This document shows positions 44,646 through 58,796 of a stretch of 64,000 bases of DNA, one piece after another. This DNA is from Nyssa sinensis (lineage: Eukaryota > Streptophyta > Magnoliopsida > Cornales > Nyssaceae). Each line of letters opens with the position of its first letter. Position 1 is the first letter of the stretch. The translations under genes and the position numbers were made by a program. The notes below the pieces were generated by a model. That model was not told the origin of the DNA and ran no database searches. It was given only the letters and a program-made list of their open reading frames with translations. The stretch is from assembly GCA_008638375.1 (NCBI GenBank), contig CM018032.1:38875355-38939354 (forward strand). The letters run 5' to 3'.

Positions 44646-45209
44646 TGATATACCACAAACAGACACACCAATCACCTTGAGACACGTGTGCTTAACCAAT
44701 AAACTCGTTCATACAGAGCCGATAAACTCGGTCATACAGAGCAGGCGGAACCTCCAGGGCATTCTCATGCACATATCCTCCAGACCTTAGGCTCTGCAAT
44801 ATTCACTCAGTATCTCGGATGGTTCCGAATTTATGGTTTCCTTAACAACTGCCAAGCAGGGAATAAGGAAACAGTCTTCAACATGGAAACTACTATCTAT
44901 GATTATCTCTATTTACGACACAATACTCTACAAGGTAACTGCAATCTCCGATGATCAAATCCCTATATTCATGGCTCCAAATCCTAATCAATTTAGGAAG
45001 GCCACGATTTATAAATTAAACCCTAAAGGTACGTTTTATTTTTATGCTCATTCTTTGGCTTTCAATACAGTCTTTTCAATTTCGTTTACTTACTTAAGCA
45101 TCGGAGCGGCTACTGTCGGAGTCAATCCGGTGGTACTCTGATCACCCTTTTTGAGTGTTATACAGGTCGCGGGACCCAGATTTATTGCGAGTCGAAAAGT
45201 GCAGCATTA
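44646..45209 (+). repeat. E2 3' LTR (564 bp)
   Basis: Matches the 5' LTR except for about 24 substitutions and the 44-bp difference. The terminal CA has become TA (GCAGCATTA), after which ATTAT repeats the left flank. Confidence 0.92.
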
Positions 45210-45214
45210 ATTAT

Positions 45215-47608
45215 AATTATATTTATATTAATTAAAATTTATAGTTTCCAATTTATATTTTGTTATTTTGCTTGTGTATAGAGTCTAATTATTTAGTGGA
45301 ACATAATCTATAATCATGTGTTCATCGTCCTGATTCATCACACGGAGAGAGAGGACACTTTGGTAGAACTTGAATGGAAAAATAGTTGAAAAGAGAGAGA
45401 GGTGTGACTTGCGACTGTGAGTAGGGATTTAGGGAAAATAAAAGTGGGAGGGGAGTGAGGAGAAAATAATTTTTAATGAAATAAAATCACTATAAAAAAA
45501 AACTAAGACTTTTGATGATAGTGGAGACAAATATAGCTCAGAGTTATTTAATTGGTATTTAAAAAAATTTAATATTTTTATAGCCCATATGACCAGGTTG
45601 TGCATAGTGATATAAATTTACGAGGCAGCCCTTGCACACCTGGAATAGCTTATCCACAAATTGCGGCAATTGTAGACTTTGAAGCACATAATAGCCGCAT
45701 TTCTCAATTAAAAGTCATGGCATGGGATTGCATGGATGTTTTATTTTCTAGCGAGGGCTGAGGGCGGGTGCAGCTTTGAATCAAAATACTATGACAACTG
45801 CTATGAACAACTGCAACAATCGCGCCCATTACATTTCATTTATGAATTTGGGTTATATGCATTTGAGTTGTGTGTATTTCATGCTTAATAATCACATCAC
45901 AACTGTTGAATTTTAAAACTCTTTTCATGACTAAGTCGCATAATTAAGTTTGTGTTTCAGGGAGTTAGTCCTAAGAATAATTATACTCTCTAGAAATTTA
46001 AATCAAGAACTTAGTATGTTTTTTCGTACTTATATCTTAACTCACAATCACTTTGAGTTACCCATTAGAATTTTTATCGTGTATTTGGATTGTCTATTTG
46101 TAGACAGTGTTGTAATAGCAACTGTTGTATTTTAGGGGCATATTTGGATTGTCACGCTTAGTAATCAAAATTGCAACTGTTGCATTTTAGTCGTGTGTTC
46201 GGCTTGTATGTATTTATATTTTATTATTATAAGGTCATATTTGTTTAGGGGGAGAAGATGATACTGGTGTGGTATAATTATATCACATCATCACTCCGGT
46301 GAGATTATTTTTATTCCATGTTCAATAAAATAAAAAGTAAAATAAAAATCTTCAATTATTCACTTGTGACAAGAAAAAAAGATGCAGAGAGAGGAGAATA
46401 CTTCTAATAACCACTATTGACATTACCTATATAAATTCTTGTAACATATTATTATTCATGTCAATGACACTTTAGACTATTAAATAGATTTCAAATATAC
46501 TGACTATTTTTTTCTTATATTTATTAGTAATCATTTTTATTAATATTTATACACAATAAATTATTAAATTTGTTAAACCCTTTCTTATTTATCTATATCT
46601 CTCTATTGTTCTTAACTTTTGCTTTTGAAAATCTTAAGCCTATATTTTGAAAACATATATTTTAAGAATTTAGTTTTTCTAAAATCTTAGAAAAAAAATA
46701 TTATTAAGAATACAAATTCATAAGATTTTATTATTTTTATTAATAATTATATCTATCTGAGTATAGAATTGAAATAGAACATACTTGAGATAAAACAACA
46801 TCTTCGAACTTTTTATTCGGTCATGTTCCAAACACTAAAATATGATATTTAATATCTCCTTGAATTTTATTTCCTATCCAATCCAAACATATCCTATCTG
46901 ATTCAACCTTTTTTTCAAACGTCCAAATGAGACCTAAGACTTTGTAATTTTAATTTGAATATTTGGGTCACTTGATTTATAAATAAACTTTTAATGTAAG
47001 ATTATTGCAAATGACCGTTCAACTGTTAACGACAGTCGCTCACAATATTGTGCATGATTATGTTCTAATAGTTTATAATTTCATACAAATTTCAAAATAG
47101 TATTCTATAATTTTATACAAGTTTCAAATAAAATCTTATAATTTTTATTTAAAAAATTATATTGTAATTACTGTTCACAATTTGTAAGAATTATTTATAA
47201 TTGACTTCAATTGAAGTTTATTTATAAATTAAGAGAGTCGAATGTTCAAATTAAAATTAAAGAATTTATTTGGAATTTTCAGGAAAGTTTGGATTACTAA
47301 TGTGCACACAATTTAAATAGGTTAAATTACAGTAGTTTGTCCTGAGATTTTTAACAATTATACTGACTACTCCTATTTTTACTTGACAAACTATAAATAC
47401 ACTCATTCAGTCAATTTTTTTTTTTTGGTTCAAAATTATGAAAGTGCTCCTCCTATTTTATTTTTTTTTTCAATTCTTACCTTCTTCTAACTTTCTATTT
47501 AATTTATATATATATATATAAATAATTTAAGTTTTAATTAATATTTATTTAAAAATAAAAAAAAAATTGTAAAAAAAATACATAAAAGTAGTAGTTTTGT
47601 CATTTTGA

Positions 47609-47647
<39 letters not shown>

Positions 47648-49137
47648 TGAAAGAAAGTATTTATAATTTGTCAAGTAAAGTAAAAAAAATCAGTATAATT
47701 TTAAAAATATAAAAAAATGTCAATTTAATTGTCTAAAATTTCACAGAGGTTAATGTAATTTGCCCATCTAGATACAAAGTTACGACTGCTACTGATTGTC
47801 TAAAGATCTCCTCTAAGTCTAATATTATTGGCTCATGGAGAAGAGATCAACGTAAAAATCATTAGTAATAAGGGGGAAATCAGGAAATTTAGTAGAGGAG
47901 GTTAGAAAATTTAAAAAAAATATTTTGTGAGAAATTTGGGTTGGGCCAAAATTGTAAAATGAAAAATGAGAGAAATAATGAAAAAAAATTAGATTGGAAC
48001 AAAATTTTAGAGGATGAACTAAGATTTTGAGTGAAAAAGAGATATAATAAATAAAAATTGAATTGAGATAAAATTTTAAAATAAATTAATTTTAAAAGTG
48101 ACAAAATTCTATATATACAAAGAATACTTTATAATTGGAAAGGCTGTTGTTGGGCTCAATTTTCATGTACCTTCGTCCTTAATTAGTAAATCATGATGAA
48201 CAGGCAATAAGATTGCGCTGAGATGCAGGGAGGACTAGCTCCCTCTCCAACTGTTGACGGTAGTTGTACGGACGATTTATAAATACAGGGCAGTGCCAGA
48301 AAATTGGCAATTGGCAGACCCTGACATCAGTCGGGATAGAAAAGTCAAAGAACCAAAGCTGGCAAAACGGTGACCACTCACCTTGAAGAGTCGTGCTCAA
48401 GCCGGCTTGTCTTCATTTTGACTACGAATAACAAAAGCCCGAGTTTAGAACAGGATTTTTTTAATTTCTAATTCTGTTTATATTTTTTTGTTTCTGATTT
48501 TATCTTGTATTATTAAAAAATTTATCTCAATTCTGATTCTAATCTCATTTATATTTTTATTTATTTCATCTCATCCCGATCTTCGATATATATATTTTTT
48601 AAATAAGTTAAAATTTTTATTTTAATAAGTAAATTATTATTTTTTTTGGTCAAAATAACTAATACAAAAAAATATATATGAGTGTGATATAAAAAATCTT
48701 CAAACAAATTTTATATAGTGTTATTTATTAATAAATATAGTGTACATAAAAATAAATAAAAAAACTTAATATATAAATAGGACGGTGTTGAGACGGGGTG
48801 ACCATCCCCCGAACCCACCTTGAACTCAACGGAGTTTTAAAACGTATACTTTTACTACATCCCGACTCGGTTTATGAGCACTCTATACCTATTCCATTAA
48901 GAAAGGTACAAAATGAAACGAGACAAATTACCACCCCTAATTTTGACTCCCTCACCGAAAGTTGTCAAAGAAAACTTATCTCAAAGTTATTATTATTATT
49001 AAGAAGATGGAGCTAATCCCATTCTCCCCTTTTTCACTTGCACTCTAAAATATACATTTTTAAATATTAAAATAATATAGTTTTGAAGCACAAGTGTATA
49101 ATGAAGAGTATGATTAGTAATTCTTTATTATTATTAT
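45215..49137. other. Intergenic DNA
   Basis: No gene recognised. Around 45860-46205 a degenerate 60-90-bp repeat occurs about three times (GCAACTGTTGxATTTTAG with TTTGGATTGT). The MITE-like element at 47319 is listed separately. Confidence 0.5.
47319..47766. mobile_element. Fold-back MITE-like element
   Basis: The left end AGGTTAAATTACAGTAG.. matches the inverted right end GGGCAAATTACATTAACC.. and the inner arms also pair (TTATACTGA, ACTTGACAAACTATAAATAC). About 450 bp with a TA repeat at the centre; related to 24110-24530. Confidence 0.5.
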
Positions 49138-50186
49138 TGTTACGCCCCGAATTTCCACGAACCCGGGGAGTGAGTGAGAAACGAAATAAAGAAAGAAAAT
49201 AAAAAACAATCTAAATGAATTCAACTAGACAGGCATTCAATTCTTCAACATATAAACACATAAAGTAAATTTCATAAATAACTCGTTCACATGTCATTTA
49301 GGCTTAAGCCCTTACATCTCAAAACATGTCCCAAGGGCCAGAAATCATTCTAAGCTCATGTCCCTTCCACTCTGCAAGACTTTCTCAAGTTTCAAGTGCC
49401 GGGAGCGTCATCTGTAATATGATATCCCACGAATGAGTCAGCACAACTGCTGGTATGACACAATGCTAATGCAAGGAACAAAATTAAGGCGTGGCATGTG
49501 TAAATGTACATTCTACATTCCATCCAATTCATCAACATAATGCAAAGACGGTATGCGTCACGCACCCAAGCCAACTCTATGCCACACCCATGTCTCGTTT
49601 ACGGACCGCATCCGATGGATCCATGAGTACCAATGCAATGGCCAATTTTGAGTTTTTTACCACAGGATCTACACCCTCATAATGCAATTGCACCGAAGTT
49701 CTCAACCCACACTATGCTTTCAAAAATCACACCATGCCAATATGCCTTAATTCCACCATGTAATCATGTAGTCTCAATGAAGCATTTTACCAACACATAG
49801 AGCATGTTTTAATATATGCATTCCACTTAAAGCAACAATAATATTTGAAACCAAACTTCTTTCACATGTATGTATGCTATACGTAATCAATTTAAACACA
49901 TACTCGCATTACATATTCACAATCTTAACAACTCTAAACGAACATAAATCATGTACAACACTAACACATAGAACAAATCATAACTCCAAAGAACAACAGA
50001 GAACACACAAGCATATAAGCAATCAACTCTAGATTTTGTTTCAAAGCAACCATTTCCTATGTGATCGTCTAACATCAAATAAACATATGATTCATCCAAT
50101 CAACATGCAAATCATTCCTAAACTTAATCCTATTCCTTACTTAGCAAAATATCATACCTGATAGATTTGTCTCAACCCTAGGAAGT
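49138..50186 (-). repeat. Outer Tekay-like LTR, minus strand, left part
   Basis: Starts TGTTACGCCCCGAATTTCC, the inverse of the E3 LTR end. It follows the inverted LTR up to CTCAACCCTAGGAAGT, where E3 is inserted. It resumes at 61945. Clearly more diverged than the E3 LTRs, so older. Confidence 0.8.
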
Positions 50187-53100
50187 TGTAATGACCTGAA
50201 AATTTTTTTTTTTAATAAATAAAATTATTATTATTATTATTGTTATTATTATTGTGTGTGAGTGGTGAATGGTGCATGCATATATATGAAAGGTGTATAT
50301 ATATATACATAGGTGTGCATATTTCAATTATTTAAGCATGTGTATATATGTATATTTAAACATTTAAATATTATATATGTGTATATATATATATATATAC
50401 ATCAGAACTATATGTGTGCACGTGGATATATGTGTATTGTGTACTATGCACAGTTGTGTGCATGTGTGGGTTGAGTGGAAAACACTCAAAGGAGTATGGG
50501 GGGGAGTGGTGTGTGTAAGAGAGTGGGTGAGTTGGGTGGTGTGTGTGAGTGTGTTTTGTGTGTGTGCAAAACCAACAGTAGAGAGATAGAGAAATATATA
50601 TATATAGAGACAGAGCGATAGAGAGAAAAAGGGGCGATTATGCTTGATATGTATATGTGAATGTGTGCAATGGTTGGAGAGGCAAATCTGAAAGGGGGAG
50701 ACTGAGTTGGGAGGGTCGTGAACATTGGGGAAGATCCAGAGGTGGGAGCAGAAGAGGAAAACAGAGGAATTGCTTCAAACGGGTAAGAAAATCTCATTCT
50801 GTTTTATAGATTTTTTTACATGAATGATGGATTAAAATAGAGGGACTTGTAGAACATGAAAAATGGAACACATTGCAAAAGGAATGAGCAAAAATGATCA
50901 AGAAATGAGAGAGTTAGAAGCATTTACAGGTTGTTAAAAATAAAATGGGTCACTTACATTTTATGCATGGAACTTGTTAAAATGGTGAGGAAATGTTCCT
51001 CTTGAATGCAGGAAACCAATGGGGAAGTACTCGGGTTAAAACAGTAGAGAAACATGGGTCAAAAGTTAGAAAATACAGTTCACCGGAGTCTCGGTTTCCC
51101 TCGATTTCGTGAGGATTCGATGAACCAAACCAAAAATAAACCTTAGATATGAAATCCCCTAGAAAAATCGAAGAAAACCCCATTGAAAAGGTAGAGAAAA
51201 TCCATCGAAAAATAGTCGCCCGCGCCGAAACCCCGCCGGAAACCTACCAGAAAAATGGGGAAGAAGGCACTGTGCAGTCGGGACTGGTTTGGGTCTTGGG
51301 TCGGGTCCGGGTTCAGGTTGGGTCAAGACCGACCCACCCCTGCCACGTGTCAGCCACTTGTTTTAAATTAAAATGGAGATTGGAGGTGTTTGGCTACAAG
51401 GTTAATAAATTGAAAATTTGAATTAAATTGAAGGTAGGGATATCCTATCTCTGTTTTGGGTTTAGCCACTGTTTGGCTATCCGAATTAGGAATAAGAAAT
51501 TTCAGAATTTCAATTTAACTCGCAGTACTTTTTGAAATCCAACTTTTGACCCCAGAACTTTTGAATAATTATATTTTGACCCCCATGAATAAAATATTAA
51601 TTTAATTAATTAATCAAATTAATTTAATTATTTAAATATCACAAAATAGTCCGGAGTCCAAATGAGACAAGTTATTAGTTTATTTTGACTATCTCGTGAG
51701 ACCAATGGTGAGGTCTGTTTTACGAGATGGGGTCCCGAAAAATAAAAGATCCGTGATAACATTAAAAGTTACCAAAATGTCCTTGAGTTGAAACGTAGTC
51801 AAACGAACTCCGATTTAAGTAAACAAATAGTAAAATTTTATTATCTCAACCATTCCGGACTCAACCGTGAAGTTAGATTTGTGAAAAGAGGTCTCGGAAT
51901 GTAAGGAGCCGTAAAAAGTACAAAATGAACGTTTTGCCCTTTTTAGCTCGGATGTCCGAATCAAATTCCACGAAAGCCTAATTACTTTCTTCGACGTCCC
52001 GGACTCAACAGTAGAGTTTAATTTGACAAAATAGAAAATTATAAAATAAAGACATAAAATTTGATGAATAGCATAATTCAAGTAACGATTGAACTGAATT
52101 GTATTTCATGATTTTAGGAACACCAAAGGGCAAGAAGAAGGTGGTCTGACCTTCTGCATTCTTACTGTAGTTCAGATATACTACGAGTACGTTTCTTGGG
52201 TTGAGACCGACCCATCAGGTACGATATATTGTGCTAAGTAAGAAATAGAATTAAGTTTAGAAGTAACTGCTATGTTGACTTGACGATTTACGTATTTGTT
52301 TGGTTGCTCATATGCTTATACATTTCTTGATATCTTTTGAAAGTTTGGTGATGAATGCGGATCATGACTATGTGTATATTGCATGTGCTAGCATAATGTG
52401 TGGATTATATTCTTCGAGAATTGTTGTGATTATGAAATATGTGATTTAAAGCATATGTTAAATGGATTATGTGTGGCATGTACCCTTGATGAAGGGATTC
52501 TGTGATTGGAATGTTATTGTGTAATGCATTTTCTAAAGCATGTTTTATATATGGATGAGATGCTTCACTGAGATCACATTATAGCATGGTGGAGCCAGAG
52601 CATATTGGCATAGTGTGATTCTTTGGAAACATGGTGTGAGTTGAACATTTAATGTTGTGCATACCTGGTTACTCAGGCAGTCGGGGAAGGTCCGTAAAGT
52701 GAGTCGTATGTGGTTACTCAGGCCGTCGGGAAAGGTCCGTAAAGTGAGACATACTTGGCTACTCAAGCCGTCGGGGAAGGTCCATAAAGTGAGACATACT
52801 TGGGTACTCATGCCATTGGGGAAGGTCCGTAAAGTGAGTCATGGGTGTGAAATGGAGTTTGCTTGGGTGCGTCACGCATACTGTTCATATGCTGCCTTGA
52901 TGGTGTTGCATGCTATGTAGATATAACTGTACACTTGCATATGCTACGTCCTTAATTTTGTTTCTTGCATTAGCATTATATTGTACCAGTAGTTGAGCTG
53001 ACTCATTCGTGGGACAACATTTCAGATGGCCCTCCGGCTACGTGAGACTTAGAGATGCTTTAGCGAAGGAGAGGATTAAGAATTATATTTGGCTCGTAGG

Positions 53101-53323
53101 GCGTATTTTAATGATGTACAAGGGCATAAACCCTAGACTATTTCCTGTTATTTGTATGTTGTGAATTAGTGGACAAGACCTCATAAATTGTATTAAAACA
53201 GGAATTGGATTAGTGTATGGAATGCATATGATTGTCCTTGATTGTACTTAATTTTTTTATTATTTTATTTTCTTTTTGCTTCGTCAGTCGCGCCTCAGGT
53301 TCGGAGAAATTCGGGGTGTGCCA
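50187..53323 (+). repeat. E3 5' LTR (3137 bp)
   Basis: Ends GGTGTGCCA just before the primer site. Contains an ATT repeat (50225-50254), TA/GT microsatellites, CCACGTGTCAGCC (G-box type) near 51343, and a 4-unit tandem repeat at 52664-52838. No coding domain. Confidence 0.9.
52664..52838 (+). repeat. Tandem repeat in E3 5' LTR, 4 units of ~45 bp
   Basis: Each unit has GGTTACTCAGGCCGTCGGGG-like sequence followed by AAGGTCCGTAAAGTGAG. The 3' LTR has only three units (61333-61466). Confidence 0.88.
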
Positions 53324-53838
53324 ACGTGGTATCAGAGCCTAGGTTCGAATACCTAGGGACAGTGGGATAAGTTTAGACTTTCAGTTTGGTTAGGTGAGTT
53401 TATGTAGCATGTTTTATGTGCGCGTGTTGCATTGGTGTGCACGAGTATGCACTATACCTGATTTCCTGATAGGTAGGGAACCTGTAAATTGTTTGATATA
53501 GTGATTGGCTCAGATTAGAAATGCATGGCCCTATATTTTATGGGATGGGCCGTATGCCTAGTTATTGAGAGATAGGTTGTACCCTTAGTTATCTATACGG
53601 TAGGCGGTATGCCTAGTTATTGATGAGATAGGCCGTAGACCTAGTTATATGCCTAGTTGGTTGTGTTCCCACATTTATATGTGTGTTCTTGGGATGGATT
53701 GCATACTTGCATGTTTATGTGTTAGTTGTTGATTGTGACTTGTTGATTTTATATATGTGTGTGCTAGGTTAGTAACCGATTTTCATGGATTATAGTATTA
53801 TGACTATGATATTTATACAGACTGGATTGGTCTCAGGT
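53324..53838 (+). other. E3 internal region, left part
   Basis: Starts with the primer site TGGTATCAGAGCC (53327). No coding motif. 53541-53665 has four degenerate 28-32-bp repeats of the type GGCCGTATGCCTAGTTATTG; related words recur at 57823-57920. Confidence 0.6.
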
Positions 53839-56800
53839 TGTCACGCCCCGAATTCCAGCGAACCCGAGGCGCGAGTAACGAGACAAAATAAAATAAAAAT
53901 AATAAAGAAATAAAGACGATTAAGTATAATTACATACATTCCGTACACCATTCTGATACATACACAAGGTCTGGTCCATTTGTTCACAACATACAAAATA
54001 AGATACAATCTCGGGCTTATGCCCTTATACAATATCAAAAGTGCCCCTTGGGCCTAACATAGTCCCTAATCAGATCATCTCCACGTCTCGTACAGCTGGG
54101 ACATCGTCTGAAATGTTTGCCCCACTAAAGGGGTCAGCTCAACATGCTGGTACAATATAATGCTAATGCAAGAAATAAAACTAAGGTCGTGGCATGTGCA
54201 AGTGTACAGTTATTTCTATATGGCATTCGATGTCATGATGGCAGTATATGAACAATATACAGTATATGAGCAGTATGCGTGACACACCCATGCAACTCTA
54301 TGCCACCCATGTCTCATGATACGGCCCTTCCCCGCTGGCATGAGTACCGCCGACTATGTCTCGCTTCACGGTCCAGAATCCGTCAGGCTCGCAAGTACCT
54401 AATGGCCGATTTTGGGTTTTTCACCACAGGATCTGCACCCTCATAATGCAAAGCACCAAGTGCTTAACTCACGCCATGTCCAAGGAATCACACTATGCCA
54501 ATATGCTCTGATTTCATCATGTCATAATGTAATCTCAATGATGCATCTCATTCATACATAAAGCATGCTTTCAAGTACATATTTCATAATGTCAACAGTT
54601 CTCAAAGCATATAATTCACACACTACTCTAACACATGTGATATACACATAATCATCATCCACATCATCACCCAACTTTAGCAAGATAGCATGAAGCACAT
54701 AAGCATGTGAACAATCAAGCAAACATGTGAACAATCAAGGCAGCAGAACAAGTATTCCTAATCTCAATTCTATTTCTTACTTAGCACAATATATCGTACC
54801 TGATAATCGATCTCAAACCGGGAAAGTATACTCGTAGTAAAGTGAAATCACTGTAAGAACACCGAAGGTTAGGCCACCTTCTCTTTGCCTTTCCGCGCCC
54901 CTAAAATCATAACATGAGACTCAGTTCAATTGTCACTTGAATTATGCTATTCATCAAATTTTATGTATTTATTTTATAAGTTTCCATCTTGACAAATTAA
55001 ACCCTACTATTGTGTCCGAAACGTCGAAGAAATTAGGTTTAGGTTTTCGTAAAACTCAATTCGGACATCTGGGTTCAAAAGGGCAAAATAGTCATTTTGC
55101 ACTTTTCACGGGTCCTTACAATTCGAGACCTCTTTTCACAAATCGGACTCCACGGTTGAGTCTGGAATGCTCGAGATAATAAGGTTTCACTATTTGTTTA
55201 CTAAATTTGGAGTTCGTGTGACTGTGTTTCAATTCAGGGGCATTTTGGTAATTTTAAATGTCACTACGGGTCTTTTATTTTTCGGGACCCCGTCTCATAA
55301 AACAGACCTCACCATTGGCCTCAGAATGACCGAGATAGTCAAAATACACTAATGACTTGTCCCATTTGGACTCCGGGTTATTTTAGAGTATTTAAATAAT
55401 TAAATTAATTAATTAATTAATTTAATTATTATTTTATTAATATTTAAATCTGGTGGGTCTAATTGTAATTTCTCCAAAGTTTAGGGGCTAAAATGTAATT
55501 TTCGAAAGCTGAGGGGTCAAATCAGAATTTCAAAAAGTCCAGGGGCAATTCTGTAATTTTGAAAACCCTTATCCCATATTTGGATAACCAAACAAGGATC
55601 AATTCGAGAACAGGGATAGGATATCCCTGTTCCAATTTAATTTCAAATTTTTAATTTCTTAAACTTGTAACCAAACAGACCCAATTGGTTTTTAATTTAA
55701 AACATGGGAGCGACACGTGGCAGGGGCGGTTCGGCCTAAGCCCGACCCGAACCCGAACAGGACCCGGACTCGACCCAACTGCCCCCCCTTCTTCCCCGTT
55801 TTTTCGGCGATGCACCAGTAGGGTTCCGACGCCTTCTCCGGTGCCGGCGACCGTTTTCCGGCGGATTTTTCATGTTTCCAAAATGTCATTTTCTTCCATT
55901 TTTCCCCTAGATTCCTTTTCTAAAGTTAGTTTTTGAATTGGCCCTTTGGATTTTCACGAAAATGGGAAAATCAGTGGCTCCGGCCAACTGAGATTCTCCA
56001 TTTTCGAGCTTGTTCCCTCACTGGTTTTGGTTAATTCAAACTCCAAATGGTTTCTGCACCTTAGGGGGTTATTTTCCCATCATCCTAATCTAATTTAACA
56101 CATAAAATATCAAGCCGATCTCCCATGGCCGTGACCTGCAACTCCCCATTTCTCCCTCATCTTTCAACCATTTTCTTTCATTCTTTTTGCATTATTTTCT
56201 TGATTTCATGCTTTGTAAAACCCTATGATTTAAACTAAACAAGTCATGCTCTAAAATTTAAAACAGAAGCAACCCACTTACCTTGAAATTTCTGATTTTC
56301 TCTTGGTGGGTTGCTTCCTCCCCTCTTCTGTTCCTCTTGATCCACCTCTCTAGCTTCCTCTCCGTTCCCACAGTCCTCTCTCTCGCTTTCTGCTTTTTCT
56401 TTCTTTCTCTTCTCCCAACCGAGACCAAACTATATCACTCACACCTCCACTTCTCTCTCTCGGTTACTCCAACTTTTTTCTCTCTGCATCAGCCACCCAA
56501 ATTTCCCTACAAAGCAGCTTTGCATTAAATGCAAAGCTGCTCTACATCTATACCTATATATATATCCACTCATACACACACACTAGACACACACACACTA
56601 GGTCGGTTGCACACACACTACCATATATACATACATACATATTCACATATACATGCACATGCATTATCCTACACATATATACATACATATAATTATTTCA
56701 CACATATATACATGCTACACATACATACCCCCATGTAACAATAATAATATATACATCATATAAATCTCACATTTTTAATACCAACAATAATAAATAACAA

Positions 56801-56867
56801 TAATAATAATCATAATAATAACCATGAAAATTTTTATAAATAGAAAAAAAAATTTCAGGTTATTACA
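53839..56867 (-). mobile_element. Solo LTR of the E3 family nested in E3, minus strand (3029 bp)
   Basis: Starts TGTCACGCCCCGAATTCC and ends TTTCAGGTTATTACA, the inverse of the LTR. Flanked by a perfect CAGGT duplication (53834-53838 and 56868-56872). It does not pair as the LTR of E3 and splits E3's internal region, so it inserted later and lost its interior by recombination. Confidence 0.9.
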
Positions 56868-56872
56868 CAGGT

Positions 56873-58796
56873 CCTGCGTTACAGTTGATGGATAGAGCCC
56901 CATCAGCTAGTAACAAAAGGAGTTGTGATCCATGAAGGGTTATCGCCTAGCTATAAAAATAACAAATAATAAAAGACACATAAAACCTTAAAATGTTAAA
57001 ATAAGAATTGAGACTTGAGAAGAATTTTGTGTATAGACCGGATGGTAGGTACTCATAGTATTTGTACTTAAGAAATTAGAGATATTCTTGTGTTAAACCC
57101 TTTGTGGAGAAATGCATTATTTAGGATAGCATTCACTTAGGATTGAGTATTGGTAGGCTAGTTGAACACTAGCATGACTAGAGTAGGCGTATATAGTATT
57201 GTTTAAAATGAATTCTTCTCTTAAGAAAAACGATGTTAGAACTCAGTGTAAATTGTTAGTGTAGCCAACGGGTAGGGATGGTTGACTTGAGTTATATGAG
57301 TGTTGATTAGGTAAATGTGTCATAACAAGTTGTACGTGTTGTTTAAGGTTAGAAATAGACCGGCTAGATCCACCATTACATGTTGACACACCAGTTGGGG
57401 GGGTAGAGTGACCCTGGCGAGGATCTGTAGAGATTGCTCGATTGAGATTGCTGATGGCATCTTTTCTTTTGACTTTGTTCTACTTGATATGTCTAGTTTT
57501 GGTATTACGTTGGAGGATGGATTGGTTATTTACGTTTTGGACAAGTATAGGCTACTACAGGGGAAGAGTGATTGTGTGTACTTCTGAGTGAGATAGTTTC
57601 TTTATTTCACAGGGTGTTAGTGGATCCTTCTAGGATGGACTTTATTATGAGTTAGGGAGGGTTGGACTTTAAGTTGATTGGGCTGACTTAGATTGCATGA
57701 TTAGTTGAGTGCTTGTTACTTTAGCATGTAAAGTTGTACAATATGAGATAGACTTGGTCATTAAGGAACCGGGATTAGGTGCTTATATCTATATAGTAGA
57801 CCAAGTGAATTATGAAATCAGCCATATGCTTAGTTGCCTATGAGATAGGCCATAAGCCTGGATATCCATAGGGTTGGATGTGTACCTAGTTTCCTATATG
57901 GCGGGTTGTGTGCTTATTCATGTATATGTATATTTTTCAAATAAATTTTAATACTTTGATGCTAATGTGGTAGGTTATGTGTAAACTATTGGGTGTTGTT
58001 TGTTGATTTCGTATAAGCATGCTAGTTTAGTGCCGTTATAGTACTGTGACTATGATTTTATATATAAATTGACTACTATTGACCCATGCTTAAGAGAATG
58101 CTTAAACATGTTTATATGTACGTGTGTTTAAGTACATGTGAGTAATGATTGATGCATATTCATGATTTAAATTGGTGAAGAGTTTCACTAATGTTTTGTC
58201 CTTTTGAGCCTTGATACATTATTTTAAGTTTTGTGATTATAATGCGGGGGACCGAGTAATTGAATTGCGTTGTGGTACGGATGGTATACAGATGATGCCA
58301 TTGGATTAAATCACTAGGTGATTTCATGGCTAAATCCGATGACCTGTTAGGTGGTCAGCAAGTGTGTGTGAGAGACTTTGAGGTGTCCTTGTGAACATTG
58401 AGCATATCCCTTTATTTTATTACGGTGTTGATTTATTGAGGTGGGTCGAGAGGTTTGGATGAATTTAGGAGGATGGTATTGGTGAGCCAACAGGTTTTAA
58501 GGGTTCATTATGTGTTGTGCCATGAGGGGTAAGCCATTACAGATGGGATCAGAACCAGACCCTAGCACGGAGTGTGGAGATGTCTGCACGCTGCTGCACG
58601 CCCAGGTGGACGAGGTTCCTTTGGGGGGGAGAGGGTAATGCATTCCACATTGCCTGGTTGAGGGAGAGGTGAATGGTCTATCGGTAAGGCTGCACGTCTT
58701 CTTATCACGATAACCTTGGTATTGCTCTTTCTAAATTTTGTCAAGGAAGTATTTTATTTTAAATTTCAGGACGAAATTTCTTTAAGGAGGGAATGA
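56873..58796 (+). other. E3 internal region, right part
   Basis: About 1.9 kb without a gene that could be recognised. The end holds GGACGAAATTTCTTTAAGG and the polypurine tract AAGGAGGGAATGA (58784-58796) right before the 3' LTR. Confidence 0.6.

Larger units (their letters stand above)
33708..45209 (+). mobile_element. E2: full-length Ty3/gypsy LTR retrotransposon, Tat-like, older
   Basis: 11.5 kb with LTRs at 33708-34315 and 44646-45209 and a perfect ATTAT target duplication (33703-33707 and 45210-45214). Organisation is the same as E1: gag, protease, RT, RNase H, integrase, hairpin array, aORF2, aORF1, polypurine tract. By eye the LTRs differ at about 24 of 564 positions plus a 44-bp length difference, about 4%, more than twice E1. 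Pol has many more lesions than E1, in agreement. E1 and E2 are separate subfamilies sharing all coding regions but with distinct LTR middles. Confidence 0.93.

Noticed and set aside
50377..50797. Small open frames near the start of the E3 LTRs (also 59029-59238)
   Set aside because: They arise from GT/TA repeats in the LTR; no domain and not preserved as a single frame between the two LTRs.
57440..57620. Possible RT-like words in the E3 interior (a frame with FDFVLLDMSSFGITLEDGL)
   Set aside because: Too short and too weak to be called a protease/RT remnant without a profile search.
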